From: Erysipelotrichales bacterium
Lineage (GTDB): Bacteria > Bacillota_I > Bacilli_A > RFN20 > CAG-826
Assembly (NCBI GenBank): GCA_022508525.1
Contig: JAFLVA010000006.1
Coordinates: 1 to 63,658, forward strand
DNA: 63,658 nt
Reading direction: 5' to 3'
The notes under the pieces were generated by a model. The model was not told the DNA's origin, did no database searches, and was given only the letters and a program-made list of their open reading frames with translations. Made by a program: the position numbers and the translations under genes. Positions 53,220 through 62,702 of this stretch are shown in pieces; the stretch's first letter is position 1; each line of letters starts with the position of its first letter.

Positions 53220-53736
53220 TGTATAATTCATAAACTTTTTGTGCCATATCTAGCAAAGTTAAATGTTCACTATCGATGACATAATTAACTTTGCTTTTTA
53301 TTTCTTGAGAAAATTTTATGCTATCGTTAGCGATTCGTGACTTTGCGTTTTCAATTGAATCTCCACGGAGGAGCATTCTTTCAAAACGTGTTTTTTCATC
53401 TGCCTCAAGAAAGAAAGTTACGATATGCGAATTATTTAATGCAAGGAAAGAATCTAATCCAGCTGGATCGACAATTAATGCCTTATTATCTCCAATTTCT
53501 TTTTTTGATGATCCATAGTAATTTCCGTTGTAAAATGTTGTTTCCACAAAAGAATCATCGGCTTTCAATTTTAAAAAATCTTCTTCGGAAACAAAATGAT
53601 AATCAACATCCATTACCTCAGATTTTCTTATTGGTCTTGTCGTATGAGTAACAACTTTTTTTATGCTATATAAAACATTCAAAAGTTTAGCCACTTCCGT
53701 TTTTCCACTTGCAGAAGCCCCTACTAAAATAATCAT
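53197..53736 (-). CDS. Guanylate kinase-like protein
   Basis: A 179-residue P-loop kinase: GASASGKTEV at the start, THTTRPIRKSEVMDVDYHF like the GMP-binding TTRxxR of guanylate kinase, and a lid-like RFERMLLRGD. It is shorter than typical Gmk (~205) and has S instead of the second glycine at GASASGKT, so GMP specificity is likely but not sure. The gene is convergent with hflX and overlaps it by 23 bp. Another gmk may exist elsewhere. Confidence 0.75.
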   Translation of the reverse strand: MIILVGASASGKTEVAKLLNVLYSIKKVVTHTTRPIRKSEVMDVDYHFVSEEDFLKLKADDSFVETTFYNGNYYGSSKKEIGDNKALIVDPAGLDSFLALNNSHIVTFFLEADEKTRFERMLLRGDSIENAKSRIANDSIKFSQEIKSKVNYVIDSEHLTLLDMAQKVYELYTNHLKVI

Positions 53737-53867
53737 AAGTCAACCTTCTTTCCATGCTCTGGCTTTAGTATAACAATTATTTAAAAAAATAAAAATATTT
53801 ATAATCTTTTATTTTTTGTACGCTTTTTTCTTTTTCGTTGACTATAAGTAATAATGGAGGGATTTAA

Positions 53868-54236
53868 ATGGAAACATCAAATATGGATTGTATCCCATTC
53901 AGTGAATTATATCGTGGGGTAAAAGAAATTTTTGTTCAAATAAAAGGTATGAGAATAAAACATTATCAAAATCCAGAAGAAATAAATATTGTCTTTAAGG
54001 AAGGTGAGGAAAGTTATAATTATTTAAAAGAACACTCAACAGAACAAAATAAAATACTTTTTAATGTCCATCAGGCATTATTTTCATTAGAAGAGGAAGA
54101 ACGCAAATTAATAATCGGTGAGTTTTATAACACTAGACCATTATGGTGGATGGAATACTATTCACGGAGCACTTATTATCGTAAACAAAGAAATGCCATG
54201 AAATTGTTTCTTTATTTTTATAGGTGTGCATTATGA
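53868..54236 (+). CDS. Small regulator-like protein heading the Tad-like operon
   Basis: A 122-residue soluble protein. The C-terminal part (GEFYNTRPLWWMEYYSRSTY then YRKQRNAMKLFLYFYR) looks like a sigma-region-4/ArpU-type helix-turn-helix. The first ~75 residues are helical (acidic, with EEINIVFKEGEESYNYL). Starts from ATG after GGAGGGATTTAA. The stop overlaps the next start (ATGA), so it belongs to the operon of secretion genes. A transcriptional role is only suggested. Confidence 0.6.
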   Translation: METSNMDCIPFSELYRGVKEIFVQIKGMRIKHYQNPEEINIVFKEGEESYNYLKEHSTEQNKILFNVHQALFSLEEEERKLIIGEFYNTRPLWWMEYYSRSTYYRKQRNAMKLFLYFYRCAL

Positions 54237-55195
54237 TAAAAAAATTAGTTCTTGTTTTTACTATACTTCCTTATGCAATACCGACAGTCAAAGCAAATAG
54301 ATTTAAGGACATTTATATTACACCAATCTCAGATAACACTATAATCAGTTTTTCATATGTGGTTGGTCTTACAAGCGAGGTAAACTTTTCCATTTATATT
54401 GAATATCAAAATGAACCACGCAATTATTTATATAGCAATAAAGTTAATATTACTTTTAACTTTTCAGACGAATTTTTACTTTTTAAAGAACACGTAAAAG
54501 AAAATTCATATTTGGTTTTCGAAGCCAAAAGTAGCAATAGCTCATCTTATATAAAATTTGACTTAAAAACGCAAAATAACAATCACAATTTATTGGAGCA
54601 AAGCACCTTCTATTTAGAAGATGCTATACAATATATTGATGATCGAGAAACAATTCATTATGCAAATGAAACAATTGAATTTAACGACTTAAGTGGCGAA
54701 TTAGACTTAACGCTTCCATATTTGTTCTATGATCATATTTGCTTTACTAAAAGCTCTTATTTTTTTCAAGAGGAATTGCCAATCGAAAAAATTGTTATGA
54801 AAATTTCAGACAAAAACAATATTTTCCCTCTTTTAAATCATGAAGGAGACTATGCGATTGTTAATTTTGAATTAACTAATAAAAATGATAGATATTTTTT
54901 ATCTTTGTTAGATAAAATCTATGTCTATAACGATTCTTTAATTTTATCAAGTAGTCCAAAAGAAGGCTTTGTTCGAACGAGTTATTTATATATACCAAAA
55001 AATTGCTCAGAAACTGAATTTGAAATAACATTTTGTTTCAAAAATTTAGGTATACAAAAACTAAATTGCTATTATCGCTATATCTTACATAGAAAAAAAA
55101 GATATGTAGGCGGTTGCTCTACTTCACTTAACTGCGTAAAAATTGATGAAAGTAATAATTATTTTGACACAAATGAAACGGAGGTATTAGTGTGA
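54233..55195 (+). CDS. Secreted protein of the Tad-like operon
   Basis: About 320 residues from the ATG at 54233 (AGGTG site). N-terminal signal peptide (MIKKLVLVFTILPYAIPTVKA). The rest is beta-rich, with a basic RYILHRKKRYVGGCS tract before the end. No membrane anchor other than the signal is visible, so it may be exported or held by the pilus machinery. It overlaps both neighbours (ATGA upstream, GTGA downstream). I do not recognise the family. Its position suggests a surface or assembly component. Confidence 0.6.
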   Translation: MIKKLVLVFTILPYAIPTVKANRFKDIYITPISDNTIISFSYVVGLTSEVNFSIYIEYQNEPRNYLYSNKVNITFNFSDEFLLFKEHVKENSYLVFEAKSSNSSSYIKFDLKTQNNNHNLLEQSTFYLEDAIQYIDDRETIHYANETIEFNDLSGELDLTLPYLFYDHICFTKSSYFFQEELPIEKIVMKISDKNNIFPLLNHEGDYAIVNFELTNKNDRYFLSLLDKIYVYNDSLILSSSPKEGFVRTSYLYIPKNCSETEFEITFCFKNLGIQKLNCYYRYILHRKKRYVGGCSTSLNCVKIDESNNYFDTNETEVLV

Positions 55196-55557
55196 TAATA
55201 TTTTTAACCGTAATATGTTTGTTTTCTTTTTCACTGATAAATTTCACAAACACAATAACTTATCATTCGATTGATCAAAGATTTTATTCAGCTTTAAAAA
55301 GTTCAGCAGAAAACTCCATTGTCTACTCTGGAGATGTAATCTATTTTGATAAATATAATTTAAATCAAAAATTGAACGAGCTATTAAAGCGCGAATTGAA
55401 AGACATTGTTAGTGAAAAATACTATGTCTACATTAACTATAACTATAGTGATGGAACAGCATGTAGCTATAGATGCAAAAATGTTAATATACGCCTAAAA
55501 GTATATATTTCTACAACCGCAACATATGACAAAGCGTATGAACTTATGATAGGGTGA
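55192..55557 (+). CDS. TadE-like minor pilin/pseudopilin
   Basis: A 121-residue protein from a GTG start with GGAGG upstream. One N-terminal hydrophobic helix (~1-22, IIFLTVICLFSFSLINF) followed by a soluble extracellular domain with two cysteines (TACSYRCKN) that could bridge. This matches TadE-like minor pilins that prime assembly, but there is no clear processing site. It is followed by the ATPase gene 4 bp later. Confidence 0.55.
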   Translation: MIIFLTVICLFSFSLINFTNTITYHSIDQRFYSALKSSAENSIVYSGDVIYFDKYNLNQKLNELLKRELKDIVSEKYYVYINYNYSDGTACSYRCKNVNIRLKVYISTTATYDKAYELMIG

Positions 55558-55561
55558 TAAT

Positions 55562-56533
55562 ATGAACGATAAATTATATGACTTCTTTTTTAATTCATTT
55601 TTAAATCCATTATTAAGTGATAACGACATCACAGATATTTATTACAATGGCAAAGATTTTTTTTATTTATCAAATAACAAGGGCAGACAAAAAGCGAATA
55701 TATCTGCAAACCAAGAATATATTTATAACTTTATTCGTCAAATTGCCAATATGTCCGAAAAATTATTTTCAATTTCAAATCCGATACTAGACGTATCAAT
55801 TCAAAACTTTAGAATCAATGCAGTGCACAGTTCCATTTCAAGAAAAAAACATGAAAAAGTCATTACTTTTGCCATTCGAAAAGCAAATAACACTTATAAT
55901 GTAACGTCAATTTTGAAAAGATTACCCAAAAAAATACTTAGATATTTTAAAAAGGCACTTTCTGAAAAACAATCCATTATAATATGCGGCAATACCGGTA
56001 GTGGAAAAACCGAATGGCAAAAATATCTTATATCATTAATAGAAAAAAATTCACGATTAATTGTCATCGATAATATTGAAGAATTATCAATTATGAATAA
56101 CGATCAATTGGACATAACATTTTGGCAAGTTGATGAAAATAGTAATCATATTGATTTAAATGGTCTAATATCCAATTCACTTCGCTTCAATCCAGATTGG
56201 ACTATAATTGCAGAATCACGAGGAAAAGAAATGAACGCAATTTTGACATCTGTCTTAACAGGTCATCCTATTATTTTAACAATGCATGCAAAAAATTTAG
56301 ATCTTTTACCTGCTAGAATTATGCAAATGATTTTGCAAGATGAATCAGCAATTCGTAATACTGAAATACTCGAACGAGATATATATTCCGCTTTCAATAT
56401 TGGTGTACATCTCAAAGTAGAAAAAAGCAGAGGAAAAATTATTCGTTATATTGATGAAATAAAAGAATTTTATCCTGACCAAACAACAAAAATCATTTAT
56501 AAATATGAAAGGAAATACAAGAAATTAAAATGA
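55562..56533 (+). CDS. CpaF/TadA-like secretion ATPase
   Basis: A 323-residue VirB11/GspE-type ATPase. Walker A GNTGSGKT at 143-150, Walker B LIVIDNIEE, then FNPDWTIIAESRGKEMNAIL, where the family has DxxxxGExRG, and the His box ILTMHA. It lacks the usual N-terminal extension (typical CpaF is 400-500 residues), so it is a short form. It would power assembly or secretion with the two TadB/C-type proteins that follow. Overlaps the next gene by 4 bp. Confidence 0.82.
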   Translation: MNDKLYDFFFNSFLNPLLSDNDITDIYYNGKDFFYLSNNKGRQKANISANQEYIYNFIRQIANMSEKLFSISNPILDVSIQNFRINAVHSSISRKKHEKVITFAIRKANNTYNVTSILKRLPKKILRYFKKALSEKQSIIICGNTGSGKTEWQKYLISLIEKNSRLIVIDNIEELSIMNNDQLDITFWQVDENSNHIDLNGLISNSLRFNPDWTIIAESRGKEMNAILTSVLTGHPIILTMHAKNLDLLPARIMQMILQDESAIRNTEILERDIYSAFNIGVHLKVEKSRGKIIRYIDEIKEFYPDQTTKIIYKYERKYKKLK

Positions 56534-57216
56534 TATTTTCAATATGTTGCAGTATTTTAATTTTCGTTTTGCTTTATTTAACGACTGGCCTTTTTAATTA
56601 TAGCATTATAGGTGGAATATTAATGCTTCTATATGGATCTTTATATGCGAATAAAGTAATAAAAAAATATATTGATTCTCAAAGATTAGTTACAGAATGT
56701 GCAAATTTTATAAACACCTTTATTATCTCTTTAAGCATATCTAATTCTTTAGAAATGAGTTACAAAGATGCCACAACAAAGATTTCCAAACAAATGGAAA
56801 AAGCGATTAAGCAAAAATGTAAATCTCTTGATGTATTAGATAATCTAGAAATGTTACAAGAATATTTTAAATCAACTAATTATGCCGTTTTTTTGAACAT
56901 TTTAAAAATGCATATAAATAACGGAGGTAATATCTTGGAAATGTCTGTAAATTTGCAATTAGAATTACGTAGAAAAGAGGAAATTGTTAATTCTATAAAA
57001 CAAATTAACAATCGAAAAATCTATGAATTTTTTACACTGTGGGCTTTTTGCTTAGCAATAATATTATTTTGCAGATTAGGTTTAAACAATATTTATGCAA
57101 TGATGCAATCATATTTTTTGTTCAATTACGAAATTATATTCTTTTTTGCCTTTATGGTCTTTTCATTCCATTTGTTTATTTCTAGTATTACAAATTCAAT
57201 TAAGAAGGTGATATAA
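56530..57216 (+). CDS. TadB-like inner-membrane platform protein
   Basis: A 228-residue membrane protein of the T2SF type: two N-terminal helices, a cytosolic four-helix region (CANFINTFIISLSISNSLEM ... GNILEMSVNLQLELRRKEE), then two C-terminal helices. In Tad systems TadB and TadC form the inner-membrane base that works with CpaF. It starts inside the ATPase gene end and the next gene starts on the base after its stop. Confidence 0.72.
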   Translation: MIFSICCSILIFVLLYLTTGLFNYSIIGGILMLLYGSLYANKVIKKYIDSQRLVTECANFINTFIISLSISNSLEMSYKDATTKISKQMEKAIKQKCKSLDVLDNLEMLQEYFKSTNYAVFLNILKMHINNGGNILEMSVNLQLELRRKEEIVNSIKQINNRKIYEFFTLWAFCLAIILFCRLGLNNIYAMMQSYFLFNYEIIFFFAFMVFSFHLFISSITNSIKKVI

Positions 57217-57885
57217 ATGCCAAAATTAAAAAATAAAATACTTGCGTTAGAACTAAATTATAAAAAAGAATCAACAAAAATCATCGCAGTAAGTATATTT
57301 GTTTTTTTGATATCAGTTTTCCTGTCTTACTATTTAAAAATGTATTATTTATCTCTTATCGGTTTAGCAGCAATTTTTATAGTAATAGAAATATTTAGCT
57401 TATACTATGACAAAAAATTAAACCAATTAATGCGTCAAAACGAGACTGAATTCGTTGTAATTCTAAACTATATTCAAACTTACTTACATAATGGTTTTAA
57501 TGTCTACAAATCAATTGAAGCAACTATCCAATATGCCTCTCCGTGGATGCAAAACAAATTAGGAATTCTTATTACTGAAATTGACAGCGATAAAACTATT
57601 GCACCATTTATTAATTTTTCACATTCTTTTAACTCGCCAATAATTGAGCAAGTAATGATTTCATTATTTCTTATGATTGAAAACGGAACAAGCGACGAAT
57701 TTATTCTTCGTTTTGCACCAGTGTTCAATCAATTAGAAAAGGATAGTAAACATAAATTAGTAAAGCAAATAGAAAGTAAATTTGACACCTTAAATCTATT
57801 ACCTGTAGTAGGCTCGGCTTTAATCACATTACTAATTATTACCGGTGTAGTTGGATTAATAGGAGGTGCACTAAATGGCATCTAA
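57217..57885 (+). CDS. TadC-like inner-membrane platform protein
   Basis: A 222-residue T2SF-type protein: two helices near 20-60, the cytosolic segment VVILNYIQTYLHNGFNVYKS, and a final helix pair near 195-222 (VVGSALITLLIITGVVGLIG). The short TadB/TadC pair mirrors two-gene platforms of Tad pili. It overlaps the following gene by 11 bp. Confidence 0.72.
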   Translation: MPKLKNKILALELNYKKESTKIIAVSIFVFLISVFLSYYLKMYYLSLIGLAAIFIVIEIFSLYYDKKLNQLMRQNETEFVVILNYIQTYLHNGFNVYKSIEATIQYASPWMQNKLGILITEIDSDKTIAPFINFSHSFNSPIIEQVMISLFLMIENGTSDEFILRFAPVFNQLEKDSKHKLVKQIESKFDTLNLLPVVGSALITLLIITGVVGLIGGALNGI

Positions 57886-58216
57886 TCTAAGTCATATTTT
57901 GGCTTTATTTTTAGTTATACCTTTTATCCTTTTTTCAACTGATTTGATTGGTATTCAGGAAACTTACACAGAATTAGAAAACATAGCAACGCAAGTATCA
58001 TTTAAAATACAAAAGGCCGGATGTATAAGTGATGAATTAATTAATGAAACTTATCTAACATTTAATGCGTATCTAGAGAGTGATACAAATTCAAAACAGA
58101 ATTTTGGAGATTTAGTGGAGTTCTATATATATAAGTATTATGTAGGCAATTTTATCAATGGTGGAGAAACGCTTGTGCGAATTAAACGCACGGTGATGAT
58201 CGGATACATTGATTAG
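57875..58216 (+). CDS. TadE-like pseudopilin (second)
   Basis: A 113-residue protein: one N-terminal membrane helix (~8-25, ILALFLVIPFILFSTDLI) and a helical/extracellular part with ELENIATQVSFKIQKAGCIS, typical of TadE-like pseudopilins in Gram-positive bacteria. It lies between the platform genes and the small pilin, 12 bp before the latter. Confidence 0.55.
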   Translation: MASNLSHILALFLVIPFILFSTDLIGIQETYTELENIATQVSFKIQKAGCISDELINETYLTFNAYLESDTNSKQNFGDLVEFYIYKYYVGNFINGGETLVRIKRTVMIGYID

Positions 58217-58228
58217 AAAGGAGAAAAA

Positions 58229-58387
58229 ATGGGAGAACTTAAAGGACAAATTTTAGGCATCTTATTAGTGTTAATGGTTTTTGGCGGACTTATTACTGCT
58301 TATACAGCAGTATTTAACAATGCACAAACAACTATTACTACGCGTGCTAACAATTACATTAATTCTGAAACAATGCCAAATAGTTAA
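58229..58387 (+). CDS. Small Flp-type pilin-like protein (52 residues)
   Basis: A short open frame from ATG 58229 with GAAAGGAG 6 bases upstream. It reads MGELKGQILGILLVLMVFGG: a five-residue charged leader with KGQ, a possible prepilin cleavage site, and a long hydrophobic helix, then a short polar tail ending ETMPNS. This fits the size and form of Flp/class III pilins. It is the last gene before a strong terminator, where a highly expressed pilin could sit. Confidence 0.6.
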   Translation: MGELKGQILGILLVLMVFGGLITAYTAVFNNAQTTITTRANNYINSETMPNS

Positions 58388-58410
58388 AAAGGGGAAATTC
58401 CCCTTTTTAT
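58386..58410 (+). terminator. Terminator of the Tad-like operon
   Basis: AAAAAGGGGAA and TTCCCCTTTTT pair and a T tract follows, starting at the pilin stop. Confidence 0.85.
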
Positions 58411-58416
58411 TTGTTG

Positions 58417-58444
58417 TTTACATAAATGGCTTTTATGATATAAT
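58417..58444 (+). promoter_or_regulatory. Promoter of acpP
   Basis: TTTACA and TATAAT spaced by 16 bp, ~29 bp before the acyl carrier protein start. Confidence 0.65.
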
Positions 58445-58472
58445 TATGAAGAAGAAAAAGAGGTATAACAGA

Positions 58473-58694
58473 ATGAATAAATTAGAAGAAATAAAAGTAA
58501 TGTTTGCTAAAAAAGTTAAAGTAGATGAATTAGATCCAAATGCCGAATTAAAATCACTTGGATTAGACTCATTAGATTTAGTTGAATTAATCATGGATAT
58601 TGAAGAACAATATGGTATAGAATTTGACAATGAAGAGCTTGTAGAATTCAAAACTGTTGGTGATGTTTTATCCGCAATTGAGAAAAAACTTTAA
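58473..58694 (+). CDS. acpP: Acyl carrier protein
   Basis: A 73-residue ACP. Ser33 in GLDSLDLVEL is the phosphopantetheine site; helix II then EQYGIEFDNEEL. I chose the ATG at 58473 (AGAGGT site); the longer upstream frame has no ACP content and crosses the operon terminator. It carries acyl chains in lipid synthesis. The gene is separate from the Tad-like operon, with its own promoter. Confidence 0.92.
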   Translation: MNKLEEIKVMFAKKVKVDELDPNAELKSLGLDSLDLVELIMDIEEQYGIEFDNEELVEFKTVGDVLSAIEKKL

Positions 58695-58741
58695 TTAATT
58701 ATATATTTTTGTTGAAATTTGTTTTTTTCTATGATATTATT

Positions 58742-58771
58742 CTTTTTGCCTGATAATATCGGGCAAAAAGA
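58742..58771. terminator. Hairpin downstream of acpP
   Basis: CTTTTTGCC and GGCAAAAAG form a 9-bp stem. There is no T tract after it, so it may be a weak terminator or an RNA processing site before tRNA-Asn. Confidence 0.4.
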
Positions 58772-58780
58772 TTATGGTAT

Positions 58781-58856
58781 GCTTACTTAGCTCAGTCGGT
58801 AGAGCTATCGGCTGTTAACCGATCGGTCGTAGGTTCGAGTCCTACAGTAAGCGCCA
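58781..58856 (+). tRNA. tRNA-Asn (anticodon GTT)
   Basis: GCTTACT pairs with AGTAAGC; the anticodon stem ATCGG/CCGAT encloses CTGTTAA, giving GTT. T loop TTCGAGT and encoded CCA are present. Confidence 0.95.
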
Positions 58857-58864
58857 TTTTTATT

Positions 58865-58941
58865 GGCCTATTGGAGAAGCGGCTTAACTCACATGCCTTT
58901 CACGCATGCATTCATGGGTTCGAATCCCGTATAGGTCACCA
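58865..58941 (+). tRNA. tRNA-Glu (anticodon TTC)
   Basis: GGCCTAT pairs with ATAGGTC; anticodon loop CTTTCAC between CATGC and GCATG gives TTC. T loop TTCGAAT and encoded CCA are present. Eight bp after tRNA-Asn, so the two are co-transcribed. Confidence 0.94.
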
Positions 58942-58950
58942 TTTAAAAAT

Positions 58951-58984
58951 AAAACATAATGACATTGTCCATTATGTTTTTTTT
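58951..58984 (+). terminator. Terminator after tRNA pair
   Basis: ACATAATG and CATTATGT pair around ACATTGTC, then a run of T. Confidence 0.85.
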
Positions 58985-59182
58985 GCGTTTCACTGTCTTT
59001 AAAAGTTTATAAATCCTACTTTTAAGCGAGTTTAGCACTTCACATTGTTTGTAACAGTTATTAAATGGATTTTATACATATGATATTTATTGTCTATTTT
59101 TTATGTTGTTACTCGTATTTTTTTTTGATAAACTTAAATAATAATGATGATAATTTTTTCACACATGAAAGGAGCGATTTTC

Positions 59183-59707
59183 ATGAAAAAAACAGCTAAG
59201 ATTATGATATCATTAATTGCTTTAATAGGATTATCTTCTTGCGATATGTTTGCTTATTATTTACCAAAACCAAAAGATACTAATCTTGAATTATGGATTA
59301 CCGAAAAAGTATCATCGGATAAATTAGAAACTTTGACATTAATGCCAAAAATACATGGTGAAAATATTTATCTTGGTAGCTCATACTCTCCAAATGAAGA
59401 TGGAATGTTAAATTCTATGCCTAGCATCTATGTTGCCTATCGCATAACAAACTATCCAAATACAAGCAGTGATAATATATCAGTTACTTATATTGAGATT
59501 ACTGACCCAGAAATAACATTTTACGGCATTACTTTAGGATCGACATTTGAAGAAATTGAAAATTCTATGAAAAAAGAAAAATTTAAGATTGAATACACTG
59601 ATCAAGGATATTTAAATGCAAGCAAAAAAAATATTGAATTTTCTTTTTATGGAACATCTATAAGGATTACAGCTTTTGTAAACAATGATCAAGTAGTTGA
59701 GGAATAA
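59183..59707 (+). CDS. Hypothetical lipoprotein
   Basis: About 174 residues from ATG 59183 (AAAGGAG site; the longer upstream frame has none). Lipoprotein signal with lipobox LSSC at ~residues 17-20. The mature part has WITEKVSSDKLETLTLMPKI and FYGITLGSTFEEIENSMKKE, the second similar in style to small repeated surface domains. A short gap (26 bp) to the Nudix gene suggests shared transcription. Function unknown. Confidence 0.72.
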   Translation: MKKTAKIMISLIALIGLSSCDMFAYYLPKPKDTNLELWITEKVSSDKLETLTLMPKIHGENIYLGSSYSPNEDGMLNSMPSIYVAYRITNYPNTSSDNISVTYIEITDPEITFYGITLGSTFEEIENSMKKEKFKIEYTDQGYLNASKKNIEFSFYGTSIRITAFVNNDQVVEE

Positions 59708-59732
59708 ATAAAAACTATTTATAGGAGATTTT

Positions 59733-60251
59733 ATGCTAGAATTGCATTTTACTGATGATCAATATCCTTACTCAAATATTACGCACATAAGAAGAATTGC
59801 ACGTGCAATTGTTTTAGATGAGAACAATAATGTGTTGATTCTCAAAATCAAGCGAAACGACATGTTTGGAAATTATAGTTATCTTGAGACTCCTGGTGGA
59901 GGAGTGGACGAAAATGAAACGATAGAATGTGCTTTAAAAAGAGAATTGGAAGAAGAACTTGGTGTAACAGTAACAATTCTAAAAAAATTAGGTATCGTAA
60001 CAGATTTTTACAATCTATTGAACAGAAAAAACGAGAATCATTATTTTTTAGTAAAAACTATTGGAAGAACACAAATTCATCACGAATCATTTGGTGACAC
60101 ATTTATATCAAAAATTCTTTCTATGTCACTTGATGATGTCATCGTAACTTATCAAACAGAAAAAGATATAGATATTATTAAATTAGTTAAACAACGTGAA
60201 CTGCCAATGTTACTTGAAGCTCAAAAAATAATATCAAATATCAAACAATAA
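59733..60251 (+). CDS. Nudix hydrolase
   Basis: A 172-residue Nudix protein. The Nudix box GGGVDENETIECALKRELEE extends to ELGV and keeps the Gx5Ex7REUXEExGU pattern. It hydrolyses nucleoside diphosphate-linked compounds with a divalent metal. The start ATG follows ATAGGAG. Convergent with enolase; a bidirectional terminator separates them. Substrate unknown. Confidence 0.9.
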   Translation: MLELHFTDDQYPYSNITHIRRIARAIVLDENNNVLILKIKRNDMFGNYSYLETPGGGVDENETIECALKRELEEELGVTVTILKKLGIVTDFYNLLNRKNENHYFLVKTIGRTQIHHESFGDTFISKILSMSLDDVIVTYQTEKDIDIIKLVKQRELPMLLEAQKIISNIKQ

Positions 60252-60286
60252 AAAACTCACTTCAAACTAGAAGTGAGTTTTTGTTT
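60250..60286. terminator. Bidirectional terminator (Nudix / eno)
   Basis: AAACTCACTTC and GAAGTGAGTTT pair, with T runs on both strands. Confidence 0.85.
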
Positions 60287-60300
60287 TACATTCAAATCAA

Positions 60301-61614
<1,314 letters not shown>

Positions 61615-61629
61615 TTAATAACCTTTTTA

Positions 61630-61658
61630 ATTATATATTAATTAAAAGTGATTGTTAA
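61630..61658 (-). promoter_or_regulatory. Promoter of eno
   Basis: On the minus strand TTAACA and TATAAT are spaced by 17 bp, ~30 bp before the enolase start. Confidence 0.7.
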
Positions 61659-61704
61659 GAAAAAATATAACTAAAGACATTTTTAATTTTTAGTTATAGC
61701 AATT

Positions 61705-61740
61705 AAAGATAAAAGGAGTGATCCTTAACTCACTCCTTAA
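61705..61740 (-). terminator. Terminator after the 61761 lipoprotein gene
   Basis: On the minus strand AAGGAGTGA pairs with TCACTCCTT and TTTATCTTT follows. Confidence 0.7.
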
Positions 61741-61760
61741 ATACGCATAATCAAAATCAA

Positions 61761-62489
61761 TTAGAAATTTGGACTAACGTAGATTTGTAACCAACCACCA
61801 TTATCGTATAAACGAATATAAAGTGTGTAGTTACCAGATTCTTTGAATCTAAGACTTGGTGCATCTGCGCTAATGTATTTAATCCAATCTTCATCAAATT
61901 CGTTAATACCAGATTCATCAGGCTCTGCTGTTACTTCAAGATAATCATGAGCATAAAGTCCTGCAGCTACATCTGCACAGAATGTAAATCCATTATCACC
62001 TTTACCTGATAATAATGTTGGATAATAAGCAGATTCATATCCTGTAAATAGTTCAACAGTTGAATAGAATTTAAATTCATAACCAGCTTCAAAGTTAGCA
62101 GTAACACTGTATTCTTCTACCTTGAACATATCAGAATATTGAGCATTTAAGACATAACCTTTTGTGCTATCTGCGCTACTAGCAAGATATTGATAGTCTC
62201 CGCTAGTTGGTAAATCAGGTATTACATCACCTGGTGTTACACTTGGATCTGGTGTCACACTTGGATCTGGTGCCACGCTTGGATCTGGTGCCACGCTTGG
62301 ATCTGGTGCTACGCTTGGTTCAGTTGATGCACTTGGCTCTGGTGTTGTGCTTGATTCACTCAATGAAACACTTGGTTCTTTATCAACTGATGGTTCTTTT
62401 TCTGATTCGCCTGTTGAATTGTTTTTTCCACCACAAGCTACTAATAAGCCAGCTAATGCGATGGCAAATAAAGGCATTACTTTTTTCAT
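61761..62489 (-). CDS. Secreted lipoprotein with Pro-Ser-Asp repeats
   Basis: A 242-residue protein. Lipoprotein signal MKKVMPLFAIALAGLLVACG. Residues ~25-85 hold a Ser/Pro/Glu linker with at least five units of PSVAPDP or PSVTPDP; the DNA there has the same repeated 18-bp tracts (62220-62330). The C-terminal domain (~95-242) is beta-rich (GNYTLYIRLYDNGGWLQIYV) and likely an extracellular binding domain. The repeat number may vary between strains. Neighbouring starch-binding proteins suggest a surface role. Confidence 0.75.
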   Translation of the reverse strand: MKKVMPLFAIALAGLLVACGGKNNSTGESEKEPSVDKEPSVSLSESSTTPEPSASTEPSVAPDPSVAPDPSVAPDPSVTPDPSVTPGDVIPDLPTSGDYQYLASSADSTKGYVLNAQYSDMFKVEEYSVTANFEAGYEFKFYSTVELFTGYESAYYPTLLSGKGDNGFTFCADVAAGLYAHDYLEVTAEPDESGINEFDEDWIKYISADAPSLRFKESGNYTLYIRLYDNGGWLQIYVSPNF

Positions 62490-62651
62490 ATTTTCCTCCC
62501 ACTGAAGACATTAATAATTCTTCATATTAATAATATAATTACATTTATCTAAATAATCAACAAATTTTTGAAAACCCTTTCAATTTACATTATATTAAAT
62601 TTATTAATAAACCTATCCGTTACTTATCTATTACCTATTATTTTAAATAAT

Positions 62652-62689
62652 AAAAAACCGCCGAGCCATATGACTTATGCGGTTTTTAA
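62652..62689 (-). terminator. Terminator after the CBM26 gene
   Basis: On the minus strand AAAACCGC and GCGGTTTT pair and a T run follows, 14 bp after the stop. Confidence 0.8.
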
Positions 62690-62702
62690 TGTTAATTAAT
62701 TA

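Noticed and set aside
58281-58470. Extended N-terminus of the acyl carrier protein
   Set aside because: It would span the operon terminator and promoter; the ATG at 58473 with its own site gives a normal 73-residue ACP.
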